A stretch of DNA of 64,000 nt from Loktanella sp. M215 (GCF_021735925.1 NZ_WMEA01000004.1:372001-436000), one strand, 5' to 3'; counted from the first letter of the stretch, positions 1 through 9,428 are shown. Translations and numbers: made by a program. The notes: generated from the letters alone by a model not told the origin.

Positions 1-201
1 GCAGCGATTTCCGCGAAGATCGGACTTTTGATAATTCTGAATGTGGCGGTGCCACGGTTTGAGAATTGTATATTACATAATTCTCATTATGCGATATGTC
101 AGTAATTCTGACCCAAATGGCGCTGCTACCTAGAATTTATCCGTTTCGGTGCCGTACCTAGAACGCTCGTTGCGATTTGCCTCTGAGCGATTGCCGTCTG
201 G

Positions 202-408
202 TTACAACAGGCCTTCGCGCTCCGCCTTCTTGCGTGCCAGCTTACGCTGCCGGCGGATGGACTCCGCTTTCTCACGTGCCTTACAAACGGACGGTTTCTC
301 AAAATGTTGCTTCAGCTTCATCGCGCGGAACACGCCTTCGCCTTGCAGCTTCTTTTTGAGGACGCGCAGCGCCTGATCGACGTTATTATCGCGGACACTA
401 ACAAGCAT
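202..408 (-). CDS. rpsU: 30S ribosomal protein S21
   Basis: Small basic protein of the 30S subunit. The family core [16 protein letters not shown] is near the N-terminus, followed by an Arg/Lys-rich tail ([15 protein letters not shown]), which together identify bS21. About 68 residues, normal for the family. A GTG four codons upstream (420) is also possible. I prefer the ATG at 408 because S21 normally begins just before the VRDNN segment, and a GAAG lies about 6 nt upstream of that ATG. Monocistronic; the bases to 690 hold no other gene and should carry its promoter. Confidence 0.95.
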   Translation of the reverse strand: MLVSVRDNNVDQALRVLKKKLQGEGVFRAMKLKQHFEKPSVCKAREKAESIRRQRKLARKKAEREGLL

Positions 409-690
409 GTGGAGCTTCACAATCTTGGAAATTACAGCGGCAACAATATAAAACGTTTGACTTTAAGCAAGTCCGCATTGAGGACGTTGATATTTTGAGG
501 CAGCGATGACAGTTGAGACAAGGTTAATGTGGCATTGATGCAGATCTGTTGCCAGCGTCAAATCTGCTCCTGACTGAGAGGCCGGTCGGAAACTTAAAAA
601 TGCCACTACAGCGGAAAGATTGGCGGCGCCGCGCGGCGTTGGGTCAGCGAAACTCATTTTATATACAAATCAGAGATATCCAGCCACTTT

Positions 691-1080
691 TCATGCAAGC
701 TGTAACTGCTTGGCAATATCCCCCAAAATCTGAGCGATGTGTTCTGTTGGATAGGGCTTCGGAAAAAACTTTGATCCCTCTGGGACATGCATATCTTTGA
801 GGTCCACCTTGCCTGATGCGATAATGATCGCGACCGGCGGCCAGCGATCACGCACGTAGGCGGCGAGCTTCATACCGTCCATGGAGCCGGGCATGTCGAT
901 ATCGGTGAACAGGATGCCGATGTCGTCATGCAGCTCCATCAAAATAATCGCGGCATCAGCGTTAGATGCGTCGTAGACCTTAAATCCTGCGTCTTCGATC
1001 ATGTCGACAGCTTCCATGCGGATCAGGGGCTCGTCCTCGACAACCAGGACGGCCGGCGGCACGTGGGCTGTAATGTTCAT
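691..1080 (-). CDS. Single-domain response regulator (receiver only)
   Basis: 129 residues forming one receiver domain with no output domain. Visible residues are the acidic pair in VVEDEP, the phospho-acceptor Asp in LFTDIDMPG, the switch Ser in IIASGK and the conserved Lys in FFPKPYP. The KPY ending resembles the FATGUY-type single receivers that often pair with HWE kinases in alphaproteobacteria. It starts 30 nt after the HWE kinase gene, with an AGGA upstream, so it is probably the last gene of the kaiC-like/kinase/receiver operon and a phosphorylation target of that kinase. The output partner is unknown. Confidence 0.9.
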   Translation of the reverse strand: MNITAHVPPAVLVVEDEPLIRMEAVDMIEDAGFKVYDASNADAAIILMELHDDIGILFTDIDMPGSMDGMKLAAYVRDRWPPVAIIIASGKVDLKDMHVPEGSKFFPKPYPTEHIAQILGDIAKQLQLA

Positions 1081-1110
1081 GCTTACTCGTCCTCGGAATT
1101 TTTTTGGGAA

Positions 1111-2571
1111 TCACGCTGTGAGACCTGACAGGGGTGCTGTCAGATTGAAGGCCAAACCAGTCGGATCGTAATTGAGTTCCGCAACACCGTAAAAATAGCC
1201 TGCGAGAGCCTGTTCGATCATCCGGCTGCCAAATCCGCGCCGTGTGGGTTTGGCGACTGCGGGCCCGCCGCTTTCCCGCCATGCGAACGTGAACCCAGCA
1301 GCGGGCAAATCTTCATTGGCTGTCCAGACAATGTCGATGCGGCCCCGGTCGTTGGACAGCGCCCCGTATTTTGTAGCATTGGTTGCGAGCTCGTGCAGGG
1401 CCATCGTCAGCGCCAGCGCTTGCTTCGAACCAATTGGAAGGTTCGGCCCGTAAATGCTGAAACGGTCCTCACCTGTGTGATGCGGCATCAGGGCCGCCTC
1501 AACGACGTCCCGGATATACGTTTCTGTCCATGTCGAATGGATCAACCTGTCATGCGCTTGCGACATCATGCTGATGCGAGACTGGATTGCAGTGCGTGCG
1601 TCGTCGAGACTATCCGATTGTCGCAGCGTTTGCGATACCATGGCATGCACCATCGCCAGTGTATTTTTTACACGGTGGTTCATTTCAGCAAGCAGCAACT
1701 GACGCTGCTCCTGCGCCACCTTGATCTCGTGGATGTCGGTGCAACTGCCATACCAGCGCTGGATTCTGGCGGTCGTATCCCGCATCGGCTGCGCACGGCC
1801 CAAAACCCAGCGATACTCACCGGAGTGATGCTTCAAACGATACTCGATCTCATAAGGCTCGCCCGACTTTAGACTGCTGCGCCATGCCGCCCAGGCCCGG
1901 TCCTGATCGTCGGGGTGAAACATCCCGTTCCACGCTTCACCGTCCGTCGAGCCCTCTGGCACACCGGTGAACTCATACCAGCGCGCGTTGTAGTAGTCAT
2001 GGAACCCATCGGGCATCGTCGACCAGATCATCTGATCGACAGAATCCGCTATCGCGTGGAATTTCGCTTCGCTGTCCTGCAATTGGCGTTCACGTAACTC
2101 CAACTCTTCCAAATGGTGCCGCGCCTCATGCTGCCGCGCCCGCGCGGAAAGGGCGGACCTGACGGCGCGCACCAGTTCTTCGGCGTGGAGTGGCCGCGAC
2201 AAGAGGACAACGTTGCGCAGCGCGTCCACGCGCGTCATCGCCCGATCAGAACGCCGACCCACTCCCTTATTGGCCAGCACGATGAACGGTATGTCGGACC
2301 AGGATGGCTGCGCGTCCAGCGCCGCCGTCAGGAACGCGACATCGTCCGCGGCCAAAGCCTCTTCCGTCAGAAGGACGACGCCGATGTGGGCACCAACAAA
2401 CGTTGTCAGGTCTGCGAGGCTCTGAGCCGTGACGGACGTCAGACCGGCGTTTGTCAAAAGCTGCGACGCAACTACCGCGTCCCGCCCGTGGGGGGCTAGG
2501 ACGGCAACGGATGTTCTAAGATCAGGCGGACTTTCATCAGCCGAACCACCTGGCACGTCATCCTCTGTCAC
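1111..2571 (-). CDS. HWE-family sensor histidine kinase with N-terminal pseudo-receiver and PAS domain
   Basis: 486 residues. Residues about 20-150 look like a degenerate receiver. A PAS/PAC domain follows at about 165-285 (DYYNARWYEFTGV, EYRLKHHSGEYRWV), then an HWE kinase core: phosphorylatable His in EMNHRVKNTL, the HELATNATKYGAL N-box and the diagnostic W-x-E in FAWRESGG. No membrane segment, so cytoplasmic. The GTG start overlaps the stop of the KaiC-like gene, which implies translational coupling. HWE kinases commonly phosphorylate single receivers or PhyR in alphaproteobacteria. Inference: it relays KaiC state, or a PAS-bound signal, to the downstream receiver. Confidence 0.92.
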   Translation of the reverse strand: MTEDDVPGGSADESPPDLRTSVAVLAPHGRDAVVASQLLTNAGLTSVTAQSLADLTTFVGAHIGVVLLTEEALAADDVAFLTAALDAQPSWSDIPFIVLANKGVGRRSDRAMTRVDALRNVVLLSRPLHAEELVRAVRSALSARARQHEARHHLEELELRERQLQDSEAKFHAIADSVDQMIWSTMPDGFHDYYNARWYEFTGVPEGSTDGEAWNGMFHPDDQDRAWAAWRSSLKSGEPYEIEYRLKHHSGEYRWVLGRAQPMRDTTARIQRWYGSCTDIHEIKVAQEQRQLLLAEMNHRVKNTLAMVHAMVSQTLRQSDSLDDARTAIQSRISMMSQAHDRLIHSTWTETYIRDVVEAALMPHHTGEDRFSIYGPNLPIGSKQALALTMALHELATNATKYGALSNDRGRIDIVWTANEDLPAAGFTFAWRESGGPAVAKPTRRGFGSRMIEQALAGYFYGVAELNYDPTGLAFNLTAPLSGLTA

Positions 2572-4085
2572 TTGGCACTGTCTTCGTTAGCGCCGTCGAG
2601 CGACAGCAGGTCGCCATTCGTCGGCGTATAGACCGGTGTGCCGGATAGAATGCCGGTGAAGTTGCGGATCGGATCACCGACCACGATGCCATTGGCATCG
2701 ATCCGGAATTCCCGGATCGTACGCTCATGATCCGACGTCCGTGTCTTGATGACAGCAATGGATTTGCGGACCTGACCTCCGGCCTCGAAGAACCGCAGCA
2801 TCATAACCGTGTCCGCAAGATAGCTGATATCGACATCCGAGCGCAGATCGCCGGTGATGCCATGCTGTCCGAGGATCATCAGGCACACCACGCCCTGTTG
2901 TGCCAGATAGCTCAGCAACTCATGCATCTGCAGGACGAGAAAGTTGTCACTGGGCATGGCGTGCAAGTAGGCGTTGAGGCTGTCGATCACGACAACGCTG
3001 ACGTCGTCCTCCTCCACCGCCGTCCGCACGGCACCCGCAAACTGCCCCGGTGACAACTCCGCCGGATCAATCTGGCGGATTTCCAGAAGGCCGCCATCAA
3101 TGAATGGCTGCAAATCCATACCGAGGGCTTTGGAACGGATCATCAAGGTCGACAGTCGCTCATCGAACAGAAAGTAGGTGGCCTTCTGACCACGTCGCAG
3201 GGCAGCAATCATACACCGCACGGCAGTCGTTGTTTTGCCGACACCAGCTGGCCCCGCCAGCAATGTATTGGTTCCGGGGAAAAGGCCCTCACCCAGCAGA
3301 GCATCGAGTGCTGCGAGGCCTGTCGTGACCGGCTCACTTGAAAAGCTACGTTTGTGATCGGCTGCGACCAGGCGCGGATAGACACAGATCCCACCCGGTT
3401 CGATGGAAAAGTCGTGGTAGCCGCCATAGTATTGCACGCCCCGCATCTTGACGATGCGTAACCGCCGCCGCTCGGAACCGAAATCACTGACCAGCTGTTC
3501 CAGCGAGATTACGCCGTGGGCGATGGAGTGCAGCTGGAGATCACCGGGTTCGGATGTGCGATCGTCGAGCATCAGGACGGTGCATTTGCGGCGCGCGAAG
3601 AAATGCTTCAGCGCCAGGATCTGACGCCGGTAGCGCAAGGGGTTCTGCGCGAGAAGCCGCAGCTCCGACAGGCTATCCAGCACGACGCGGGCCGGGTCGG
3701 TCCGTTCCACGAGGTTGATGATGCCCCGGATCGTCTCTCCAAGCTCGACCTCGCTGGGATGCAACAGGGACTGCTCATGGTCTGCGCCAAATTCGTTTTC
3801 GGCGACCATCTCGAAGAGATCGATACCATCGAGCGTCCATCCGTGCGACTTTGCCACGGCCTGCAGTTCGGTTTCAGTTTCCGACAGCGTGATGTAGAGG
3901 CTGCGCTCACCCGACTGGCGCCCCTCCATCAGGAACTTCAGTGCCAGCGTTGTTTTACCAGCGCCGGGTGTCCCCTCCACAAGATACAATCTCTCAGGCG
4001 TCAGACCGCCGCGGAGCACTTCATTCAGGCCCGGGGTACCGGTCAGAAGCCGGGGTTGGGTCCCCCCCCACGTCGTATCTGGCAT
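2568..4085 (-). CDS. KaiC-like double RecA/KaiC-domain ATPase
   Basis: 505 residues with two KaiC-type P-loop domains. Walker A motifs are GTPGAGKTT near residue 38 and GPAGVGKTT near 270, each followed by a hydrophobic Walker B strand (VVLDSLSEL, VVVIDSLNAY). Architecture and length match cyanobacterial KaiC and its alphaproteobacterial relatives. KaiC hydrolyses ATP and autophosphorylates slowly to keep time; non-cyanobacterial homologues often work in stress responses. No kaiB or kaiA is present in this window, and the gene is coupled to an HWE kinase and a receiver, so an output pathway is built into the operon. Circadian function should not be assumed. Confidence 0.92.
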   Translation of the reverse strand: MPDTTWGGTQPRLLTGTPGLNEVLRGGLTPERLYLVEGTPGAGKTTLALKFLMEGRQSGERSLYITLSETETELQAVAKSHGWTLDGIDLFEMVAENEFGADHEQSLLHPSEVELGETIRGIINLVERTDPARVVLDSLSELRLLAQNPLRYRRQILALKHFFARRKCTVLMLDDRTSEPGDLQLHSIAHGVISLEQLVSDFGSERRRLRIVKMRGVQYYGGYHDFSIEPGGICVYPRLVAADHKRSFSSEPVTTGLAALDALLGEGLFPGTNTLLAGPAGVGKTTTAVRCMIAALRRGQKATYFLFDERLSTLMIRSKALGMDLQPFIDGGLLEIRQIDPAELSPGQFAGAVRTAVEEDDVSVVVIDSLNAYLHAMPSDNFLVLQMHELLSYLAQQGVVCLMILGQHGITGDLRSDVDISYLADTVMMLRFFEAGGQVRKSIAVIKTRTSDHERTIREFRIDANGIVVGDPIRNFTGILSGTPVYTPTNGDLLSLDGANEDSAK

Positions 4086-4378
4086 AAAATGGATCCGTCT
4101 TCATGATGCCCATCGACGAGAGATGGACCAGGCAAAGTTCAGCAGACGATAATGCCTTTATGTCATCTAATCCAGCCATGGAATTATGGCAGATCATTAG
4201 TAAACGCAGTTTAAGAACAGGTAGATACGAGCAGGAAGACGTTCGGCAATGTGTCTGCTGCCACCAATCTGTCTGCAAACTGATGTACATTAGCCTGACA
4301 AAGGTGTTTTCGAATTATCGTCTTCGATAACGACAGTTCTTTTCATGACAGGCTCAAGTGCCGAGGGGATTTATCACG

Positions 4379-4633
4379 ATGAATAAAGAGAGTAGCGCGC
4401 CCGAAGAGGAACAATGCGCTGGGATGGCAGCGCTTTCCATCTGTGAGGCCCTTCTGTTGGCACTGAAAGATCAACGTATTTTACCTCAAAACGAGTTTGC
4501 CGGCATTTTGCAGGATGCAGCAGCTGCGCACGAAAATGCCCCGGGCTCTGAAGCCGAGAAAAATACGCACCGACAAGTCGCTGCGCTGATCAATCGCATA
4601 AATCTAGGCGAAAAATCGGGTCTTAAGCCGTAA
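4379..4633 (+). CDS. Conserved small hypothetical protein
   Basis: 84 residues from the ATG at 4379, chosen because AGGGG lies 10 nt upstream. Soluble and mostly helical by composition, with no signal peptide or membrane segment. The centre (SICEALLLALKDQRIL) and the tail (AEKNTHRQVAALINRI) resemble small uncharacterised alphaproteobacterial proteins, but I cannot assign a function. It is divergent from the KaiC-like operon, and the roughly 290 bases between them must hold both promoters. Confidence 0.65.
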   Translation: MNKESSAPEEEQCAGMAALSICEALLLALKDQRILPQNEFAGILQDAAAAHENAPGSEAEKNTHRQVAALINRINLGEKSGLKP

Positions 4634-4817
4634 CCAAGTCACCGATCGACGTGGAAGTTATGACCCCCGGTCGAAAGGCTCAGGTCTTGAGAGTATGAAA
4701 GCCCGTGCCAAGGCTATGGAATGATGTCAGTTTCGAAGTCGCGCTGAAATAATGCAGCGACATCCGGCAGCTTTTCAGCTACTTAGTTCACGCTGAACAA
4801 CACGATCCTGCGACAAG

Positions 4818-5477
4818 TTAGCAGTTTGCCGGCCTGATCCTGTCCGTTGCGGCGGCGCATAATGCGGCCAGGATGAGGGACAACAAAGCCCTGAGGCGGG
4901 CCAGGATCTTGCGGATGTTGTGGCCGCAACCACAAAGCACGGCGAAGACCGCATCGCCGAACGTCCCCTTGAGCGGGCATCGCGACAGACGTCCGTCAGT
5001 TTTCATGTGTCCAATCTCTGGTTCTATGGCGCTTCGCCGCCTCAGCAGTGTCTTCAACTTTGGCGTCAGGCCCCGGCGCTTGCCGCTGATCAGCACTTTT
5101 GTCGTCGATACACCGTGGCCGCGATAGCCGCGGTCCACGACGGCCAGATCCGGAGGCCGACCGGTCAGGATCGCGACCTGCTCCAGGGCTTCGGGCAAAC
5201 GCCAGCGGGTCAAGCAGGACGGATCGACAGGGAGACGGTGCTGGAAGAATGTCTCACCGGTGAAGTGCTGGTCGTAAGGGTTCTCGACCCATCGGGCGAC
5301 GACGGCGTCGTCGGACAGACGATAGGCATGTTGGAGAGACAGCAGCCCCGCGACTAGGCGCGGCGATGGTGCTGGCCGCCCTGTCGTGGCAGGAAAGAAA
5401 CTGGCCCATTCGGTTTCGAAGAACTCCCAGTCAATCAGCTTTTCCAGTTTCGCCAATGCGTGGCGAAGATCGATCAT
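4818..5477 (-). pseudogene. IS5-family transposase with large in-frame internal deletion
   Basis: The N-terminal part (LVAGLLSLQHAYRLSDDAVV, FFQHRLPVDPSCLTRWR) and the C-terminal part (LAVVDRGYRGHGV, EPEIGHMKTDGRL) are recognisable IS5-type sequence. They are fused directly: after LTRWR the frame jumps to LPEALEQVAIL. About half of the roughly 440 residues expected for this subgroup are missing, including the region expected to carry the first catalytic Asp, so the product cannot be an active transposase. The 5' side abuts the truncated TSUP gene near 5490. I could not define clean terminal repeats. Confidence 0.8.
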
Positions 5478-5489
5478 CTCAGTCAGGCG

Positions 5490-5821
5490 GGGCGCATGAG
5501 CAGAAGCCATGGCACGGTACCGATGAACGCATCCCCCGGCGTCGCCAGAAGAAGCCCCGCACCGATCAGCCCGCCACATGCCGCGACCGTCACAATGGTC
5601 CGAAGACGCAACGCTCCCTCTGCTTTGATGTCATCCCGGTATGCCCAGGCACTTCCGATGTAACCAGGCAACGCCGTCAGCGTCGCCGTCGCGTTGGCCA
5701 TGATTGGCGGTACGCCAAGCCAGACCAAAGCCGGAAAGCTGAGCAACGTTCCGCCGCCAGCGACAGCATTCACACCGCCGGCTAATAGACCGGCGATCAC
5801 AAGCACGAAAGTCGAGAACAT
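5490..5821 (-). pseudogene. TSUP-family (TauE/SafE) permease, N-terminal fragment
   Basis: About 107 residues of a membrane permease (MFSTFVLVIAGLLAGGVNAV, GGGTLLSFPALVWLGVPP, then two more hydrophobic segments). The family usually has about 250 residues and exports sulfite or related organosulfur anions. The frame leaves the family after PWLLL near 5490, where the IS5 remnant begins. At the 5' end the IS66 element sits exactly on the start: the ATG at 5819-5821 lies within its 8-bp target duplication, and the native upstream sequence (with AAGG) now lies beyond 8984. The gene is therefore cut at both ends. Confidence 0.85.
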
Positions 5822-5857
5822 GCGTAAGCATCCGCCGAAGGCCGCCGCTGTGCCCTA

Positions 5858-6460
5858 TCAGACGGGCTTCGGAACCGCTTTTGGTTTGCGTGGCTTTGGT
5901 GCCCATTTTTTGGCGAGGCGCTCAAAGTTGTCGAGGATGCGGCCGATCTCTGCCTCATCTGGGTCGAACTGTCCGCCATACCATTCCAGCATCCGGTCGT
6001 GTTCCTCGTGCTTGGGATCGGTCATTGCATCAAGGAATTCAGCATAACCGGGCACGCCACCGACATCTTCCGGGGGACAAGCACCGATAGCCCTGACAAG
6101 GCGCGGATATGCGGCGCCCGGGATGGCGTCATCGATCTTCTCGACCTTGACCACATGGTGCCAGTTGTCGCCGAAGTCATAGACGTAATGAATGGTTTTG
6201 GTGCCGACATCTTCGAGCACATCGAGCAAGCTTGTTTTGCTGGCGGGCAGCGGATCATCGTAGTCGTATTCAGGATCTGGCACGCCCCAGCCGACTCCGC
6301 CGGCCCGGAACTCATAGAGATGGCTGTCGGTCCATCCCATGGCGGCTTGGATCACATCATGTAGGCGGTTCAGCTTGATCTTGAGGGGCACATCGAAGCG
6401 CCGGAGCACCTGAGGTGCGACATCGGATAATGTGACCTTGAGGCGCGCGACCGGTATCAT
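5858..6460 (-). CDS. Plasmid pRiA4b ORF-3 family protein (IS66 passenger)
   Basis: 200 residues from the ATG at 6460, picked because GGAGG stands 8-9 nt upstream and the family homology starts there (RLKVTLSDVAPQVLRRF). The family core is visible: LHDVIQAAMGW, HLYEF, the acidic stretch PEYDYDD, YDFGDNWHH, and CPPEDVGGVPGY. The Lys/Pro tail (KPRKPKAVPKPV) is typical. Biochemical function is unknown; the family often travels with IS elements and plasmids. The preceding tnpC frame runs into this gene without a stop, so a fused product is possible, but the strong ribosome site argues for separate initiation. Confidence 0.85.
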   Translation of the reverse strand: MIPVARLKVTLSDVAPQVLRRFDVPLKIKLNRLHDVIQAAMGWTDSHLYEFRAGGVGWGVPDPEYDYDDPLPASKTSLLDVLEDVGTKTIHYVYDFGDNWHHVVKVEKIDDAIPGAAYPRLVRAIGACPPEDVGGVPGYAEFLDAMTDPKHEEHDRMLEWYGGQFDPDEAEIGRILDNFERLAKKWAPKPRKPKAVPKPV

Positions 6461-8106
6461 GCAGCAATCCTCCCCCATTTGCGTTGCTGACTTCCAGTGC
6501 CATGGCAGCAGCTCTGGCAGCCGTGACACGGGCAAATCCGGCAGGCGCGCGAGCACATCGGCCATCCATGCCTGCGGATCGATATCATTCATCTTTGCCG
6601 TGACGATGAGGGTATACATGAAGGCCGCCCTGTCGCCACCGCGCTCTGACCCTGCAAAAAGCCATGACTTTCTGCCCAATGCGATACCGCGCAGAGCGCG
6701 TTCGGCGGCATTGTTCGTCAGGCAGAGGCGCCCGTCATCAAGGAATGCGGTGAAGGCCTCCCAGCGACCTGTCCCGTCGAGCATGTAATTGATCGCCTTG
6801 GCGACAGGGTTGTGCTTTGACATCCGCGCCCGCTCGGCCAGCATCCAGTCATAAAGATCCTTGACCAGCGGCGCGACCCGCTGGCGCCGGACTTCATGAC
6901 GCGCTGCAGCTGACAGGCCGGTGATCTCGCGCTCGACAGCGAAGATGGCATCGATCCGGGTCACAGCGTCCAGCGCGATGGGCGAGATTTCTTCTGCCAC
7001 CTTTTTTGCCCTTACGGGCGATGGACTTGATGTCGGCCAGCTCGAATAACTTGCGTCTGGCATGGCTCCAACACAGCGCAGAGCGCACCGGGCCCGGACT
7101 ACGATCTGCCAGATACAGGTCATTGTAGCCGCCATAGACGTCCGATTGCAGCACACCATGCCACCCGGCCAAATGCCGTGTCGGGTGTTCCTTGCGACGA
7201 TCTGTTGAGAAGTGGAAGAGCGCGGCAGGCGGCGCACCCCCATCCCATGGTCGGTCATCGCGCACATAGGTCCAGAGCCGCGCAGTCTTGGTGCCGCCGC
7301 GCGCCAGAAGCGGCACGGTCGTGTCGTCACCATGCAAACGGCCACCGTCCAGCACGTGGCGCGCGATCAGCGCATGAATGGGGGCCAGTGCTATACAGGC
7401 ATGACCGATCAGATCAGCCGGTGGTAGACAGGCTGAGATCGACACCTTCCCGCGCAATCCGATCGGATTGGCGGTTCAGTGGTTGGTGCTGTCCATACTT
7501 GTCGAAAGCAATCATGGCGATCAGCTGCGGCCCGGCCCAACCGCGCGGAATGGCGTGGAAAGGCGCTGGCGGCTGGCTGATCTTCTCGCATGACCGACAA
7601 GTGAACTTTTCGCGGACGGTCTGGATCACCTTCCACTGCCGCGGAATAACTTCCAGCGTGTCGGTAATGTCTTCACCCATCTTCACGATGCGGTCCGAGC
7701 CGCAGCAGGTGCAGTTGGTCGGCGCCTCAACCACCACACGCTCGCGCGGCAGATGCTCGGGAAAGGGTTTGCGCACCGGCTTGCGCCGCGTGAAGGCGCG
7801 CACGGTGCTGGCCTTGTCCTGCGCTGCGGCTTGTTCAGCCGCCAACGCATCCTCGGTGGCAGCTGCTTCCAATTCCTCAAGCTGCAATTCCAGCTGATCG
7901 ATCAGCCGCGCGCGACGCTCGGAAGAGATGCCGTATTTATCGCGCCGCAACTTTGCGATCTCCAGCTTCAATTCCTGGATCATTGCTTGCGTGCAAGAGG
8001 CCAGGGCGCGGGCCTGTGCCAGTTCGACCTCCGCCGCGTGCGCGCGGGCTGTCTGCGCGGCAAGGGCGGCACTCAATCTGGCGATTTCGGAAGCGGCATC
8101 TGACAT
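6461..8106 (-). pseudogene. tnpC: IS66 transposase TnpC with two frameshifts
   Basis: All parts of TnpC are present but spread over three frames. The N-terminal coiled coil and zinc-finger region (ELKLEIAKLRRDKYGISSE, CTCCGSD) run to about 7425. The catalytic centre (GDDTTVPLL, DVYGGYNDLY, CWSHARRKLFELA) runs to about 7010. The C-terminal part (NNAAERALRGIALGRKSWLF, ELLPWHW) follows. The break near 7425 has one extra base relative to the family. The break near 7005 lies in a run of six A (minus strand) and is also explained by one extra A. Either the copy is dead or these are homopolymer errors in the assembly. Confidence 0.88.
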
Positions 8107-8165
8107 GGCAAATATTTACCACAGACAGCATGAAGCGCCAATAAAAACAGGCGTTTCACCGTAAT

Positions 8166-8517
8166 TTACCCAGCCGTTTTGGGCCTCTGCGTCCAGCGTG
8201 GGTTTCTCCAGTCGATCCCTTCCAGAAGATAGCCGAGCTGGGCGGCGGATATCGAAACAGCCGTCCCATCCTGGCTGACCGGCCAGATGAACTTCCCCGC
8301 CTCAAGCCGCTTCAGATACAACGACATGCCGACACCGTCATGCCAGAGCAGTTTAACCAGATCGCCTTTTTCGCCCCCGGAAGCAGAAGATCTCACCGGT
8401 ATGCGGATCACGTCCAAGGCCCTGCTGGACCGACAACGCCAAGGTATTCATCCCGCGCCGCATGTCCGTCACGCCACCCGCGATCCACACGTTCGTGCCC
8501 GCCGGAAACGCGATCAT
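8166..8517 (-). pseudogene. tnpB: IS66 accessory protein TnpB with one frameshift
   Basis: The start ATG (8515-8517) overlaps the tnpA stop as ATGA, the usual IS66 coupling. The N-terminal half (MIAFPAGTNVWIAGGVTDMR) reads to the motif CFRGRK near 8372. The C-terminal half (GDLVKLLWHDGVGMSLYLKR) continues in the next frame. One extra A in a run of A at the junction accounts for the break. Intact TnpB has about 115 residues, and both halves together give that length. Confidence 0.85.
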
Positions 8518-8915
8518 CGCCCCACCGACAGACTGTTGAGCAAACGCGCTGCAGCCTCCATGTCAAAGTCGGACGGGATCGACACACGACAGCGCGCGCC
8601 AAAATCGACAGTCATCACAGGTGCCGGCGGAGCCGGCATATTATCAGGATCAGGCCCACCTGGAGCTTCGTCGATGTTAAAAACACGCAAAAACTTCGGG
8701 CCAGAACTCAGCAAACCATGCCGACAACGATAGCGCCAATCGTAAAGCTGGGACCGCGAAACGTCATGGCGCCGCGCGACCTCGGCCAAGGTCACGCCAT
8801 TGACAAGGCTTTCCTCAACGATCCGGACCTTCTCGTCATCTGTCCAGCGGCGACGCCGCCCAGTATCAGAGACTGATAAAACTTGAATGCGGGGGGTGTT
8901 CTCGTGTGCGTCCAT
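8514..8915 (-). CDS. tnpA: IS66 TnpA helix-turn-helix protein
   Basis: 133 residues. The IS66 orfA helix-turn-helix is clear: RRRRWTDDEKVRIVEESL, then TLAEVARRHDVSRSQLYDWR. The C-terminal part carries the element-specific segment ending LNSLSVGR, and its TGA overlaps the tnpB ATG. This is the only one of the three transposition genes here without a frameshift. Confidence 0.9.
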   Translation of the reverse strand: MDAHENTPRIQVLSVSDTGRRRRWTDDEKVRIVEESLVNGVTLAEVARRHDVSRSQLYDWRYRCRHGLLSSGPKFLRVFNIDEAPGGPDPDNMPAPPAPVMTVDFGARCRVSIPSDFDMEAAARLLNSLSVGR

Positions 8916-9176
8916 AAGAACACTCGATAAACAATCACACCCACAAGCAGCCAGACGGCCCCCGGCGAATGTTTACGAACATGCAGAGGACCTTTGCGTC
9001 TTAAAAAGCGCTTGTCACTCAAAGTTCGATTGGTCTGCAACTTGGTACGTTTTGCGCGTCAGTTGCGTGAAGGTCGCCCTGCAACGCAGGTGCGATAGGG
9101 ACAAAGGACCGGCCACTGCCGATTGATACGTCTTTGGCCGATCCATGCCCGAAAACCTTTCGGACCTCTGCCTCAG

Positions 9177-9428
9177 TCATGGACCGATCCGGGCGCGGGA
9201 CTGTTTCACGACAACGCCCTCTGCATCACAGGTCAGTCGCACCCGCCACTGCTTTGTCCAGAAGGTAACACGCTGCCGGCCGGCATCGTCTCCCTCTCCG
9301 GTTTCAGACAGGATGCGCACGTCGCCATCCCGCATTTTCCTGCGCAAACCGTCAGGCTCCATTGCGAGCAGTGGCGCCAAATCGGCGCCGTCGACCGTGA
9401 CCTGACCGTTTGCTAGACTGAGTTTCAT
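9177..9428 (-). CDS. DUF6522-family small protein
   Basis: 83 residues. The pattern VDGADLAPLLAMEPDGLRR, then MRDGDVRILSETGEGDDAGR, then a Trp-rich strand (TFWTKQWRVRLTCDAEG) matches the uncharacterised DUF6522 family of alphaproteobacteria. No signal peptide or membrane segment. AGAGG lies about 11 nt before the ATG. Before the insertions it stood directly upstream of the TSUP permease gene on the same strand, and a flavohemoglobin-like tail lies just upstream, so a role with reactive nitrogen or sulfur species is possible but unproven. Confidence 0.7.
   Translation of the reverse strand: MKLSLANGQVTVDGADLAPLLAMEPDGLRRKMRDGDVRILSETGEGDDAGRQRVTFWTKQWRVRLTCDAEGVVVKQSRARIGP

Larger units (their letters stand above)
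5824..8976 (-). mobile_element. IS66-family element with a passenger gene, complete ends and 8-bp target duplication
   Basis: The ends are imperfect inverted repeats: GTAAGCATCCGCCGAAGG at 5824 and, on the other strand, GTAAACATTCGCCGGGGG ending at 8976. Both are flanked by the identical octamer GAACATGC (5816-5823 and 8977-8984), as expected for IS66 insertion. Gene order on the minus strand is tnpA, tnpB, tnpC, then a pRiA4b ORF-3-type gene. tnpB has one frameshift and tnpC two, so this copy is probably not autonomous even though its ends are well preserved. It landed on the start codon of the TSUP gene. Confidence 0.95.

Noticed and set aside
7000..7012. Programmed frameshift at the A-run in tnpC
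   Set aside because: The needed shift is +1, not the -1 expected at an A-AAA-AAG slippery site, and IS66 tnpC is normally one frame. An inserted A is simpler.
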